Assembly (NCBI GenBank): GCA_017992335.1
Contig: JAGOOU010000012.1
Location: 1-15,591 of the forward strand
Source of the DNA: Candidatus Parcubacteria bacterium
GTDB taxonomy: Bacteria > Patescibacteriota > Minisyncoccia > Minisyncoccales > Minisyncoccaceae
Direction of reading: 5' to 3'
Length of the DNA: 15,591 bases
In this document: in pieces, positions 1 through 7,939 of the stretch
Layout: each line of letters begins with the position of its first letter
Position numbering within the stretch: position 1 is the stretch's first letter
The notes under the pieces: generated by a model
Told to the model about the DNA's origin: nothing
Databases searched by the model: none
What the model saw: only the letters and a program-made list of their open reading frames with translations
Made by a program: the position numbers and the translations under genes

Positions 1-1187
1 TTCTCAAAGTGTTTTAATAATGCTAATTTCTTATTCTTCTTCCAAGATAAATAAAATGCAACCAATGTTTCCTTACGAGTTCCTACACACTCAAAAGGCT
101 TAATGTTCTTTTCTCCTAAAAGTTCCATCATTAATGGAATCAATTCTTTTTTATCAAGTAAGTTTTCTTTAAATATTTTTATCAAATGTTTCTCTTCAAC
201 AAAAGGATACAAAGCAACAAAAACAAAAAGACATTTAGGGCATGCTCCGCACCACTTTCCAGTTTTCTTTTTAGTACCAGAGTAAGTTCTTTGAGACTCG
301 TTGCAACTTAAAAATATGTTAAAATATTTAGGCATTTTAGAAAACATCTGAGCAATCTGTAATTCATAAAAAGGCCTTAGAATACTAAAATAATTAGCAT
401 CAGATAAATATTTAGTAGTATATTCTCTAAAATCGTTTTCAAATTCAAAAGTCTTTGAGTATTGATGATTAACTTCTTTACCTAAATATTTAACATTACC
501 TTCATTAGAACTTTCTTCATTACCTAAAATAATATACTTTTTATCAAATAAAGCAGAAACAATTAAGCTTAAAAAGGATAAGTAAGCGACAAATGGTGTA
601 TGTCCATTGTAAAATCCTTGTCTATTCATCTTCAAAAGCTTTTTATAAATTTCTCTTTTAACAACAATCAATTCGCACCCCTTGGTCATTCTTATCACCT
701 GTTTTGTTGGGTTTAAGGCAAAACAGGAAACATTCTTTTTCGCTTTTTTAGCTAATTCTAAAGCAACTGCAGAATCTTTTCCTCCTCCAATCAAAACCAT
801 TGCTTTATCTCCTTTAATATTAATTTTTTTATTAATCTTCTTTCCTTTAGTTTCAATTGAAACATTAATAAATTTTAATTTGTTTTCATAAAAGAATTGT
901 CCCATCCCCTTGGTTAATAATTTTTGCCACCACTTTTTCTGAAAATTATCAAGATATCCGCACTCAATTATAATCTTTGGAGAACAAACTGCTTTCCAGT
1001 AGCTAAACATTTCAATCAATCCTAAATTAAAAACTAAATTAGAAATGTCTTTTTTTGCTTTAACATTTTTAATAATCAATTTAGGATTAAACACAATATC
1101 CCCTGTTTTAAAAACAAAGCTAACCTCAAGATCCTTGCCTATCTTTTTAAAAGAATATTTTTCGTATGTAAATACAGGATATTTCAT
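1..1187 (-). CDS. murL: MurL-type UDP-MurNAc-L-Ala-L-Glu epimerase, partial (3' end beyond left edge)
   Basis: Translating the minus strand from the ATG at 1187 gives 395 uninterrupted codons that run off the left edge, so the C-terminus is missing. A PP-loop nucleotide-binding motif GGGKDS lies at residues 134-139. Further motifs are NGHTP (about 200-204), NEESSNEGN (223-231), VNHQYSK (239-245), ILRPFYE, LSCNES, WCGACPKC (312-319) and FECVG near the end. This order matches my memory of the MurL family, first described in Xanthomonas, which uses ATP (giving AMP and PPi) to epimerise the terminal L-Glu of UDP-MurNAc-L-Ala-L-Glu to D-Glu. The start overlaps the mraY stop as ATGA (1184-1187), implying translational coupling and supporting a role in peptidoglycan precursor synthesis. 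The family usually has about 450 residues, so some 50 are probably missing. A tRNA-modifying PP-loop enzyme is the alternative, but the additional motifs and the mraY coupling favour MurL. Confidence 0.82.
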   Translation of the reverse strand, partial: MKYPVFTYEKYSFKKIGKDLEVSFVFKTGDIVFNPKLIIKNVKAKKDISNLVFNLGLIEMFSYWKAVCSPKIIIECGYLDNFQKKWWQKLLTKGMGQFFYENKLKFINVSIETKGKKINKKINIKGDKAMVLIGGGKDSAVALELAKKAKKNVSCFALNPTKQVIRMTKGCELIVVKREIYKKLLKMNRQGFYNGHTPFVAYLSFLSLIVSALFDKKYIILGNEESSNEGNVKYLGKEVNHQYSKTFEFENDFREYTTKYLSDANYFSILRPFYELQIAQMFSKMPKYFNIFLSCNESQRTYSGTKKKTGKWCGACPKCLFVFVALYPFVEEKHLIKIFKENLLDKKELIPLMMELLGEKNIKPFECVGTRKETLVAFYLSWKKNKKLALLKHFE

Positions 1188-2272
1188 GTCAGTAATCGTA
1201 TTGAAACGCCCAATAAAGCTAAGACAACGCCAACTATCCAAAAACGCATTGTGATTTGAGGACCAGTCCATCCAGTTGCTTCCAAATGATGATGAATTGG
1301 AGTTGATAGCCAAATTTTCTTTTTCCTAAACTTCTTTGATAATAATTGAATTATTACTGAACCGGTTTCAATCACTAAAATACCAGCGATAATCGGCAAG
1401 ACAACAACTGAGTTGGTTATAAAAGCAATGGCTGCCATTGTAATAGACAATCCTAAAATTCCGGTCTCTCCCATATAAAATTTAGCTGGCGGTATATTAA
1501 ACCAAAGGAAACTAAATAAAGTTCCCAATATGACTGCGCAAAAACTAGCTAATTCAATTTGTCCTTGAGCAAAAGCAATAATTGCAAAAGCTCCGAATAT
1601 GGAGCTAAATACGCCTCCAGATAGGCCATCTATTCCATCAACTACTCCACTCGCCCAAGAAGCTAAACAAACAATAATAAATAATACAATGTACCAAATA
1701 CCCAATTCTAAATCAAAACCATTGGGAAAGTTAAGCAACATTGGAACATGAATTGATGACCAACCAAGTTTGTAATAGAACCACAAGCCTCCAATTAATC
1801 CAATTATACAAACCAATAAAAATCTTGTTCTGAATTTTAATCCTCCACCCACATATTTTCCTTTTCCATAAACAACTAAAATATCATCAATCAATCCAAT
1901 AATTGAAGCAGTAATTAAAGCAAAGATGGGAATCCATGTTTGTTCTCTTGACAAAAAGTTTAAATCTTTAATCCACCAGATATCAAAAAATAAATTAAGA
2001 ATAAAGATTAAAAGAAGGACTATAATCATGCTTAGCCAAATAATAATTCCTCCTCCCCTAGGGACTGTTGTTTCTTTTTCTTTGTGCAAGGAAAGAAAAA
2101 CATCTGCTTCTTTTCCATCAATAGTTATACTTCTTGCTTTTTTCTTCCAAAACTTTATTTTATACAAAAAATTAATTAAAAAATTAGCAATAATAATTGA
2201 GATTACAGATGAAAAAAAAGCCAATGATACTATTTTAATTGCATTAAAAGTGAATATTGACATATTTACCAA
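1184..2272 (-). CDS. mraY: Phospho-N-acetylmuramoyl-pentapeptide transferase (MraY), divergent
   Basis: This 362-residue polytopic membrane protein transfers phospho-MurNAc-pentapeptide from UDP to undecaprenyl phosphate, making lipid I. Visible motifs are PRGGG (71-75), the catalytic aspartate pair D129-D130, DGIDGLSGG (212-220), MGETG (267-271) and HHHLEATGW (327-335), followed by the typical RFWIVGV helix. The triple-histidine motif separates MraY from WecA-like relatives of the same superfamily. Two positions depart from the classical form. E269 stands where MraY normally has Asp in GD(V/T)GS, a Mg-binding residue, and the usual Asn upstream of the DGxDGL motif is absent. The first 7 bases overlap the end of the carboxypeptidase gene, and the gene ends in an ATGA overlap with the MurL-type gene. 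M4 (2263) is an alternative start that would remove most of the upstream overlap. Confidence 0.9.
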   Translation of the reverse strand: MVNMSIFTFNAIKIVSLAFFSSVISIIIANFLINFLYKIKFWKKKARSITIDGKEADVFLSLHKEKETTVPRGGGIIIWLSMIIVLLLIFILNLFFDIWWIKDLNFLSREQTWIPIFALITASIIGLIDDILVVYGKGKYVGGGLKFRTRFLLVCIIGLIGGLWFYYKLGWSSIHVPMLLNFPNGFDLELGIWYIVLFIIVCLASWASGVVDGIDGLSGGVFSSIFGAFAIIAFAQGQIELASFCAVILGTLFSFLWFNIPPAKFYMGETGILGLSITMAAIAFITNSVVVLPIIAGILVIETGSVIIQLLSKKFRKKKIWLSTPIHHHLEATGWTGPQITMRFWIVGVVLALLGVSIRLLT

Positions 2273-3171
2273 TAAAATGATTCTTTAATTAATTGTTCCA
2301 TTATTCTAGCATCTTTAAAACGTTCATTAGAATTAATGATTATATTAATGATATAACTATTTTCCTTGTTTGAAAAGGGCCTCTTCATTAAAAGGATAAT
2401 ACATTCCCCAGCCTTAACAGTATATCCTGTCTTTCCCCAGATATAGCCATTATTTTCATACAACAATACATTCGTTGTAATCATTTTATGATGAAAAACA
2501 TTATTGTTATATAAATCTTTTTCTTTAATGGATAATATTTGATAAATCAAAGGATATTGATCAATAACATAAGTCACAAGTTTTTTTAAATCGCTAATAT
2601 TAGAAACATTACTATAGTCAAAATCAAGTCCGCTGGGATTAACAAAAAGAGTATCCTTCATTCCTATTTGAGAAGCTTTTTTATTCATGAGTTTAATAAA
2701 TTTATCTCTTCCTATGCTTTCAGCAAAAGCTTCTGCAGCATCATTACTTGATTCAATAAGCATAACATCTAACAAATCTCTAGCCAAGATAGCTTCCCCA
2801 TCTTTTAACTGTCCCATTGTGCCAAAAGTATTAACTGATTTTTTGGAAATAGATATTCTTTCTTCTAAATTAAAGTTCTCTAAAACTATAATACCTGTCA
2901 TTAGTTTAGTTAACGAAGCTATGGATCTTCTTTCATTAATGTTCTTTGAAAATAATACCTTTTCTCCATTACCATCAACTAAAACAGATAAATAGCTAGA
3001 TGCACTTAGCTCTAAATTACTATTTTTCTTAGGATAGGGCCTAAAAAGAGAATGCTCTTCAAAAGGAATAAAAAATGTTTTATTCTCGTTAGCGAAAACA
3101 CTTTCTTCTGGTCTGAAGAAAGTTGTCATAACTAAAATTAGGATAATAAACAACCAGTCTTTTTGCTTCAT
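2266..3171 (-). CDS. Secreted D-alanyl-D-alanine carboxypeptidase (PBP5/S11 family)
   Basis: A serine peptidase of family S11 that removes the terminal D-Ala of peptidoglycan stem peptides outside the membrane. I chose the ATG at 3171 (301 residues). A longer in-frame start at 3225 would overlap the response regulator by 50 bases and put 18 extra charged residues before the signal peptide. From 3171 the N-terminus is a clean signal peptide (MKQKDW, a hydrophobic stretch, then VFA-NE as a plausible cleavage site). The three active-site motifs are SLTK (86-89), SSN (141-143) and KTG (247-249), the last within WGKTGYTVKAG. The protein ends soon after the catalytic domain, so it lacks the C-terminal beta domain and amphipathic anchor of E. 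coli PBP5. It may stay attached through an uncleaved signal or be released. The gene starts 4 bases after the response regulator stop. Confidence 0.9.
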   Translation of the reverse strand: MKQKDWLFIILILVMTTFFRPEESVFANENKTFFIPFEEHSLFRPYPKKNSNLELSASSYLSVLVDGNGEKVLFSKNINERRSIASLTKLMTGIIVLENFNLEERISISKKSVNTFGTMGQLKDGEAILARDLLDVMLIESSNDAAEAFAESIGRDKFIKLMNKKASQIGMKDTLFVNPSGLDFDYSNVSNISDLKKLVTYVIDQYPLIYQILSIKEKDLYNNNVFHHKMITTNVLLYENNGYIWGKTGYTVKAGECIILLMKRPFSNKENSYIINIIINSNERFKDARIMEQLIKESFYW

Positions 3172-3175
3172 TTTT

Positions 3176-3529
3176 TTAATTTTGTAAATATGATTCGATT
3201 TTAGATAAAACTTCTTTCGGATCAAAGTTTGACTTAATCATATAATCTTTAGCCCCCAAAGAGAATGCTTTCTTTTTTGTTTCACTATCATCAAAATTTG
3301 ATAAAACTATTACTGGAGCTTCTCCTTTATACTTTTCAAGGAAATTAATACCGCTTTCTTTGGGTAAAAGAATGTCTAATATAATCAAATCTGGATTTTC
3401 ACTATCTGCTAATCTTAACGCTTCTTTAACCTCTACAGCATTAATAACTTCATAGCCCTCTTTATCAAATTTAAATTTATACATTTCTGATAATATTTTC
3501 TCGTCTTCTATAATTAATATTTTCTTCAT
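3176..3529 (-). CDS. Single-domain (receiver-only) response regulator
   Basis: This 117-residue protein is a CheY-like receiver with no output domain. The acidic pocket is E8-D9, the phospho-acceptor is D52 (in LDILLP), the switch Ser is S77 (VLSN), the conserved Lys is K99 and an aromatic switch residue is Y96. It starts 4 bases after the histidine kinase stop, so the kinase is almost certainly its phosphodonor. Without a DNA-binding domain it must act by protein interaction, as a phosphate relay, or as a sink. Its place between the kinase and cell-wall genes suggests an effect on envelope enzymes, but that is inference. Confidence 0.92.
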   Translation of the reverse strand: MKKILIIEDEKILSEMYKFKFDKEGYEVINAVEVKEALRLADSENPDLIILDILLPKESGINFLEKYKGEAPVIVLSNFDDSETKKKAFSLGAKDYMIKSNFDPKEVLSKIESYLQN

Positions 3530-3533
3530 AATG

Positions 3534-5126
3534 TTAAGACATTATATTAAAAACTTGGTGTTTTTTAATATTCGACTTTATGGGTAATTCTATTGTAAAA
3601 ATACTTCCTTTGTTTCTTCCATTAGAAAAAGCTGTAATTTTTCCATTATGTATTTCGATAAAACTTCTGGCAACATAAAGACCGAGTCCTGTTCCTTGAG
3701 TATAAAGTTCTATCCCTCCTCTTCCTCTTGAAAAGCTTTCGAATATCTTTTTTAAATCTTCTTTATCTATTCCAACCCCGGTATCTTTTATTTCAATCTT
3801 TACATGATTATTATCTAAATAAGATTTTATTGTTACCCCCCCCTTAATAGTATACAGAACAGCATTGTTTAAAATGTTGGAAATGGCATTTTTAATTTTT
3901 TCGTAGTCACCACTTATTTCTGGAAGTAAACTTAAATTCTTTTTATATTTTAAATAAATTCCTTTTTCTTTGGCAACCATGGAAACATCTTCAATACATT
4001 CTTCTATCATTTTTTCAATAGATATTTTCTGAATATTTATTTCAATTTTTCCCCTTTCTAAACGACTAACACTTAATAAACTATTTACTAATTTTATCAT
4101 TCTAACGCTAGAATCGTACATATAATCAACTGCGCTCAATGCGTTCTTATTTAATTCTCCGTAATCGCCTTCCTTTAACATCGATGCATGTCCTCTAATC
4201 GCAGCCAGAGGAGTCCTTAATTGATGAGAAACAATAGATATAAATTCTGATTTAAGATTGCTCATTCTTTCCAGTTCTTGTCTTCTTTCTAGCTCTTCAT
4301 GATTGTGCTTTATCAAAAGCAGGCTCAACATTAGAATTAAAACAAATATTATTCCTTTAGCAAACACATTAAATTCTAAATCTGGGAATATAAAAAAGGT
4401 TACTAGCAAAATTAAAATTATTACAACTAAAATATCGGTTGCTACAACAGATGGAAAAAGATTTCTTTCGGTAATAGCATAGGTAATAATTAGGGCACAT
4501 AAAGGCAATGCAAAATAATATAGAGGATAAATTGATATTTTATATGCTGAAAGAAGTCCTAGTCCGGAAAGACTGAAAATAAAAAAAGCAAGAAGAATAT
4601 AAAAAGCTTTTGTTCTTTTTTCCTTAGTTTCTTCTTCATTTTTCCAAGTAGAATAAAAATTAAAAAAAGCGCTGAAAAGAAAGATTACCATGTATAATAG
4701 GAAAAAATGATGCCCTATTTGAGCTACAGTGTGACACCCCCAATCATAACGAAAAACATCTTTTATAAAATAATCAGTAAAGACTATCAAATAAACAAAT
4801 ACAAAAGAAAAAATGTATGATAAATATAATAATATTTTATGTTTTCTTTCTTTTAATCCGCATGACTCGATTGAAAAGTGATACAAAAAAGGAACCATGA
4901 AAAAAGATGCTGTATAAAGAACCTTATCCCAGAATATAACAAGTGCATCACTCTCGCAATTATACCACATCATAAATGTAGCGAGAGCCCATACAGATTG
5001 AGCTAAAGCTAAAAGGAAAAATAATATATTTTCTTTTTTATTAACTTTAAACCAACTATAAAAACCAACTATTATAATCATAAAAGCACTGGGCACAAGA
5101 AAATATACTGGAAATGGAATTGTCAT
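3534..5126 (-). CDS. Multi-TM sensor histidine kinase
   Basis: This is a 530-residue membrane kinase. The N-terminal half has about seven hydrophobic segments between residues 7 and 218, resembling the HisKA_7TM sensor type, then two more at about 231-248 and 258-273. A short charged linker leads to the dimerisation/phospho-acceptor domain with SHQLRTPL (300-307, H301). The ATPase domain shows an N-box (NILNNAVLYT from 417), DTGVGI (448-453), an F-box-like IFESFSRG and GTGLGL (478-483). All catalytic motifs are present. There is no recognisable periplasmic ligand domain, so the signal is probably sensed in or near the membrane. It begins 1 base after the acyl-CoA synthetase stop and is followed after 4 bases by its receiver, so it should be co-expressed with lipid and wall genes. 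Confidence 0.92.
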   Translation of the reverse strand: MTIPFPVYFLVPSAFMIIIVGFYSWFKVNKKENILFFLLALAQSVWALATFMMWYNCESDALVIFWDKVLYTASFFMVPFLYHFSIESCGLKERKHKILLYLSYIFSFVFVYLIVFTDYFIKDVFRYDWGCHTVAQIGHHFFLLYMVIFLFSAFFNFYSTWKNEEETKEKRTKAFYILLAFFIFSLSGLGLLSAYKISIYPLYYFALPLCALIITYAITERNLFPSVVATDILVVIILILLVTFFIFPDLEFNVFAKGIIFVLILMLSLLLIKHNHEELERRQELERMSNLKSEFISIVSHQLRTPLAAIRGHASMLKEGDYGELNKNALSAVDYMYDSSVRMIKLVNSLLSVSRLERGKIEINIQKISIEKMIEECIEDVSMVAKEKGIYLKYKKNLSLLPEISGDYEKIKNAISNILNNAVLYTIKGGVTIKSYLDNNHVKIEIKDTGVGIDKEDLKKIFESFSRGRGGIELYTQGTGLGLYVARSFIEIHNGKITAFSNGRNKGSIFTIELPIKSNIKKHQVFNIMS

Positions 5127-5127
5127 A

Positions 5128-6810
5128 TTATTTTATTTCTCTTTTTCTTAATTGTGAATGTAGTGTTTTTCCTAAATTAGATTTTGGTAACTCTTGAAAA
5201 AATTCGACCATATGAGGCACCTTGTGAGGAGTAATTCTCTCTTTGCAATATTCAATTATTTCTTGTTCGGAAGATTGAAATCCATATTTTAAAACAATAC
5301 AAGCTTTTATGGCTTGACCATAATATTCACTATCAACTCCAATAACAGCCACGTCTAAAACCTTTGGATTTTGTTCTAATATTGATTCAATTTCTCTCGG
5401 CCAAACTTTTTCACTTCTTACGTTAATCATATCATCACGCCTTCCTTCTATATAGAAAACACCATCTTTATCCATTCTACCAATATCATTAGTATAAAAC
5501 CAACCGTCTTTTAATGCTTTTCTAGTTTTATCTTCTTTTCTCCAATAACCCTTAAAAATAGACGGCCCTTTAATTATTATTTCTCCAGAACTTTCTGGTG
5601 GTAATTCTTCCCCATTAATGAGATCTATAATTTTTGCGTCAACATCCATCATTGGAACTCCAACTGAATTCATCCTTTTTTTGTATTTATTATCAGCTGG
5701 GTCCATAATAACTCCGGGACATGTTTCCGAAGAACCATATCCTTCTATTAAAAATGCGTTAGGAATAATTTTTTGCAAGCCTTGCCAAACATACGAAGAA
5801 ATAGAAGTACTTCCACTAGCACAGAAAGTCACATCAGTTAATTTCTGTTCATTGGGATTATCTTGATAATATTTTACAAAAGCAGCATACATTGCTGGAA
5901 CACAAAATAATCCATTAACTTTATGCTTTAATAATTCTTTTATGGTCTCTTTAGTGTGAAATTTAGGAAGCATAATCATTTTACCAGCACGAGAAGCAAT
6001 AAAATTAATTATTGGCCCAGATCCATATATATGGAATAAAGGAACAACTAATAAACAAGATTTTACGGGCACGTTTTTAAACCATTCTTCAAAATTTAAA
6101 ATATTAGCCATTATATTATGATGAGTTAGCATAACTCCTTTTGGTTCACCAGTTGTTCCTCCAGTATAGACTATTAATGCCACATCTTCTTTTGGATTAA
6201 TTTCTATTTCTTTAAAATCAGGAGAGACATCAATAAATTCTTTAAAATCAACAGCTTCTTTACACTCGACAACCTTAACTTTTCCAGTAATACGGGCTAA
6301 GTGTTTTTTAATTGAAGGAAAATAATCAGAAATATTGGTACTAATAATTTTTTCTATCTGTGGGGTTGATTTAGAAGCTTCTAATACATTAGCATAAAAA
6401 TTATCAGGAGTTACAACCATTCTTGGCTCTAAATCCTTAAAAAAGTATTCTAATTCTTTTGCGGTATATAAAGGATTTAAAGGAATCGGTATTGCTCCTG
6501 CCTTCATTGTTCCATAGATACCAATGACTATTTGAGGGCAATTAATTGCCATGATAATTACTCTATCTCCTTTATGCACTCCGTTTAATTGCAAAGCGTG
6601 AGCAAATTTGTCTACTGATTCTTTATATTCTTTATAATTAATTTCCGTTCCATAAAAACTAAGAGCACTATTTTCAGGATATTCTTTGGCTGCCTTATCT
6701 AGAAAATAAAATAAAGGTTTTTCTAAATAATCAATATGCCTTTGGACAGGTTCGTCATACAGTTTAAACCACGGTCTACTATCGGGAACATAATATTCTG
6801 CTTTTGACAT
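5128..6810 (-). CDS. Long-chain acyl-CoA/acyl-ACP synthetase (AMP-forming, FadD-like)
   Basis: A 560-residue ANL-superfamily adenylating enzyme, expected to activate a fatty acid with ATP and load it on CoA or ACP. The motifs run in order: phosphate-binding TGGTTGEPKG (216-225), EGYGSSET (356-363), YTNDIG (439-444; usually TGD, Asp kept), GRRDDMI (456-462), then WPREIE (470-475) and the C-terminal catalytic Lys region PKSNLGKTL (K548). The hinge segment after DDMI reads NVRSEKVWPREIE, lacking the glycine seen in most homologues at GxxVxPxEIE. There is no signal peptide or TM segment. It starts 10 bases after the acyl-reductase-like gene and ends 1 base before the kinase. That proximity suggests it supplies the acyl thioester used by the reductase. 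The exact substrate chain length cannot be read from sequence. Confidence 0.88.
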   Translation of the reverse strand: MSKAEYYVPDSRPWFKLYDEPVQRHIDYLEKPLFYFLDKAAKEYPENSALSFYGTEINYKEYKESVDKFAHALQLNGVHKGDRVIIMAINCPQIVIGIYGTMKAGAIPIPLNPLYTAKELEYFFKDLEPRMVVTPDNFYANVLEASKSTPQIEKIISTNISDYFPSIKKHLARITGKVKVVECKEAVDFKEFIDVSPDFKEIEINPKEDVALIVYTGGTTGEPKGVMLTHHNIMANILNFEEWFKNVPVKSCLLVVPLFHIYGSGPIINFIASRAGKMIMLPKFHTKETIKELLKHKVNGLFCVPAMYAAFVKYYQDNPNEQKLTDVTFCASGSTSISSYVWQGLQKIIPNAFLIEGYGSSETCPGVIMDPADNKYKKRMNSVGVPMMDVDAKIIDLINGEELPPESSGEIIIKGPSIFKGYWRKEDKTRKALKDGWFYTNDIGRMDKDGVFYIEGRRDDMINVRSEKVWPREIESILEQNPKVLDVAVIGVDSEYYGQAIKACIVLKYGFQSSEQEIIEYCKERITPHKVPHMVEFFQELPKSNLGKTLHSQLRKREIK

Positions 6811-6820
6811 AATTTTAAAA

Positions 6821-7849
6821 TTAATTATTTTTATTAAATTTATTTAAATCTATTAATTTATTAAAACATGTAAATTCCGCTATCTCAAATCCCCACTTTT
6901 TAGCCCACTCGATTGTTTTTTTTAGATGATTCATATCAACAGAACCAATATAATCATTCGTATCTTTTTCTAGGGCCTGCATAATACCCTCAGTCATACA
7001 AGCAAAACCAACATGTGGAGGCAACCCTAAATTTACTTTAATATTGATATTATCCCATTTTACTCTTCCTCCGTCAATCGAAATAACATCTGGTCTTATT
7101 TTGCCTATATTAGAAACAACATCAGATGGTTCAGCAACATCAACAACAATAGCATTTTCTTTAAGTAAATCTCCCGTAATCAATGCCTCTGGATGGGATG
7201 TAGCAGTAATTATAATATCAGCTTTTAATAAATCCTTTAAATTATCTGTTAATTGAAAATTGCCTCCCTTTAATCCTGGCTTTAGTCTATCAAATCTATC
7301 AATATTTCTTTCAATTAATATTAAATTGGTATTTTTTTCATTAAAATATTTTGTAACCGCTTCACCTATTACCCCAGCTGCTCCAACAATTGCTACTTTA
7401 ATCTGACTCGAATCTAGGTTGGCTAAATTTATTGCTTTTTCTGCTGCCTGGATAGCAACTGCAGCTGTATAAGTATTACCTGTAGTTATACTTAGTTTAA
7501 TTTTTGGTTGTTCTTTAAGCCATGTACCAGCTCCTGTTGCTGGAGCAGTTAATGCTCCAAGCATAACAACATCGCAATTCATTTGATCTTGAGCGTATAA
7601 AATAGTATCTAATATTATTTTTCTTATTTTTTCTTTATCCCCATTCATTATTTGTTCGGAAGTTAAATGAATTCCCAAAACACAACCTTCTGCCTTTCCT
7701 AAAATGTCAAATTCAGACATCGGAGTAAATTTTTGGGGATAAATGTTAACTAAAAGCTCCATTAAACCCAATGGAAAATATTTTCCGAAAGGAAAAAGCT
7801 TAGCTAAATCTTTTCTTGTTAATAAGTGTCCTAAAATTGCTACTTTCAT
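6821..7849 (-). CDS. Long-chain acyl-ACP reductase-like oxidoreductase (cyanobacterial AAR family)
   Basis: This 342-residue protein resembles cyanobacterial fatty acyl-ACP reductase (341 residues in Synechococcus elongatus), which reduces an acyl thioester to a fatty aldehyde with NADPH. Matches recalled from that family are the N-terminal ILGHL (AAR: LIGHL), TTGNTYTA (122-129; AAR TTGNTHTA), the Rossmann motif VGAAGVIG (155-162; AAR VGATGDIG), the IDGG/GG-V block at 258-263 and GFACMTEGIM (281-290; AAR MFACFAEAM). C284 aligns with the AAR catalytic Cys294 that carries the acyl group, so the key residue is kept. No aldehyde-deformylating oxygenase is adjacent. It is the first gene of a co-directional train with an acyl-CoA synthetase. 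A different NAD(P)-dependent dehydrogenase is the alternative, but agreement at both ends and the nucleophile makes the AAR family likely; substrate and product are inferred. Confidence 0.78.
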   Translation of the reverse strand: MKVAILGHLLTRKDLAKLFPFGKYFPLGLMELLVNIYPQKFTPMSEFDILGKAEGCVLGIHLTSEQIMNGDKEKIRKIILDTILYAQDQMNCDVVMLGALTAPATGAGTWLKEQPKIKLSITTGNTYTAAVAIQAAEKAINLANLDSSQIKVAIVGAAGVIGEAVTKYFNEKNTNLILIERNIDRFDRLKPGLKGGNFQLTDNLKDLLKADIIITATSHPEALITGDLLKENAIVVDVAEPSDVVSNIGKIRPDVISIDGGRVKWDNINIKVNLGLPPHVGFACMTEGIMQALEKDTNDYIGSVDMNHLKKTIEWAKKWGFEIAEFTCFNKLIDLNKFNKNN

Positions 7850-7851
7850 TT

Positions 7852-7880
7852 AAAATAAAACCCCATTAAAAAATAGGGTT
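7852..7880 (-). terminator. Hairpin with U-tract between murC and the acyl-reductase gene
   Basis: Bases 7859-7880 form a stem of 5 plus 3 pairs (AACCC/GGGTT, one C-A mismatch, ATT/AAT) with a four-base A/T loop. Read on the minus strand it is followed by TTTTATTTT (7860-7852), the layout of an intrinsic terminator. It would end the thpR-murC transcript. The tract ends only a few bases before the acyl-reductase ATG at 7849, so it could also act as an attenuator for the downstream operon. The stem has few G-C pairs and strength is uncertain. Confidence 0.55.
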
Positions 7881-7939
7881 AAAAACTTATTCTTGAATAA
7901 TTATATTAAGTTCTAATAAAATCCTCTTCATATGCTATT

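Noticed and set aside
1..1187. tRNA-modifying PP-loop enzyme (TilS/QueC/TtcA-like) for the left-edge gene
   Set aside because: The GGGKDS loop alone would allow this, but VNHQYSK, NEESSNEGN, WCGACPKC, FECVG and the ATGA coupling to mraY fit MurL much better.
103..1254. Plus-strand open frames of 60-69 residues in the first 1.2 kb
   Set aside because: They lie opposite the continuous minus-strand MurL-type frame, have no recognisable motifs and are typical antisense shadows of AT-rich coding DNA.
1926..2288. 120-residue plus-strand frame inside mraY
   Set aside because: It is antisense to MraY, whose motifs are unmistakable; the translation shows no family features.
3172..3225. Upstream in-frame start for the D,D-carboxypeptidase
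   Set aside because: It would overlap the response regulator by 50 bases and bury the signal peptide behind 18 charged residues; the ATG at 3171 gives a normal signal peptide and a 4-base gap.
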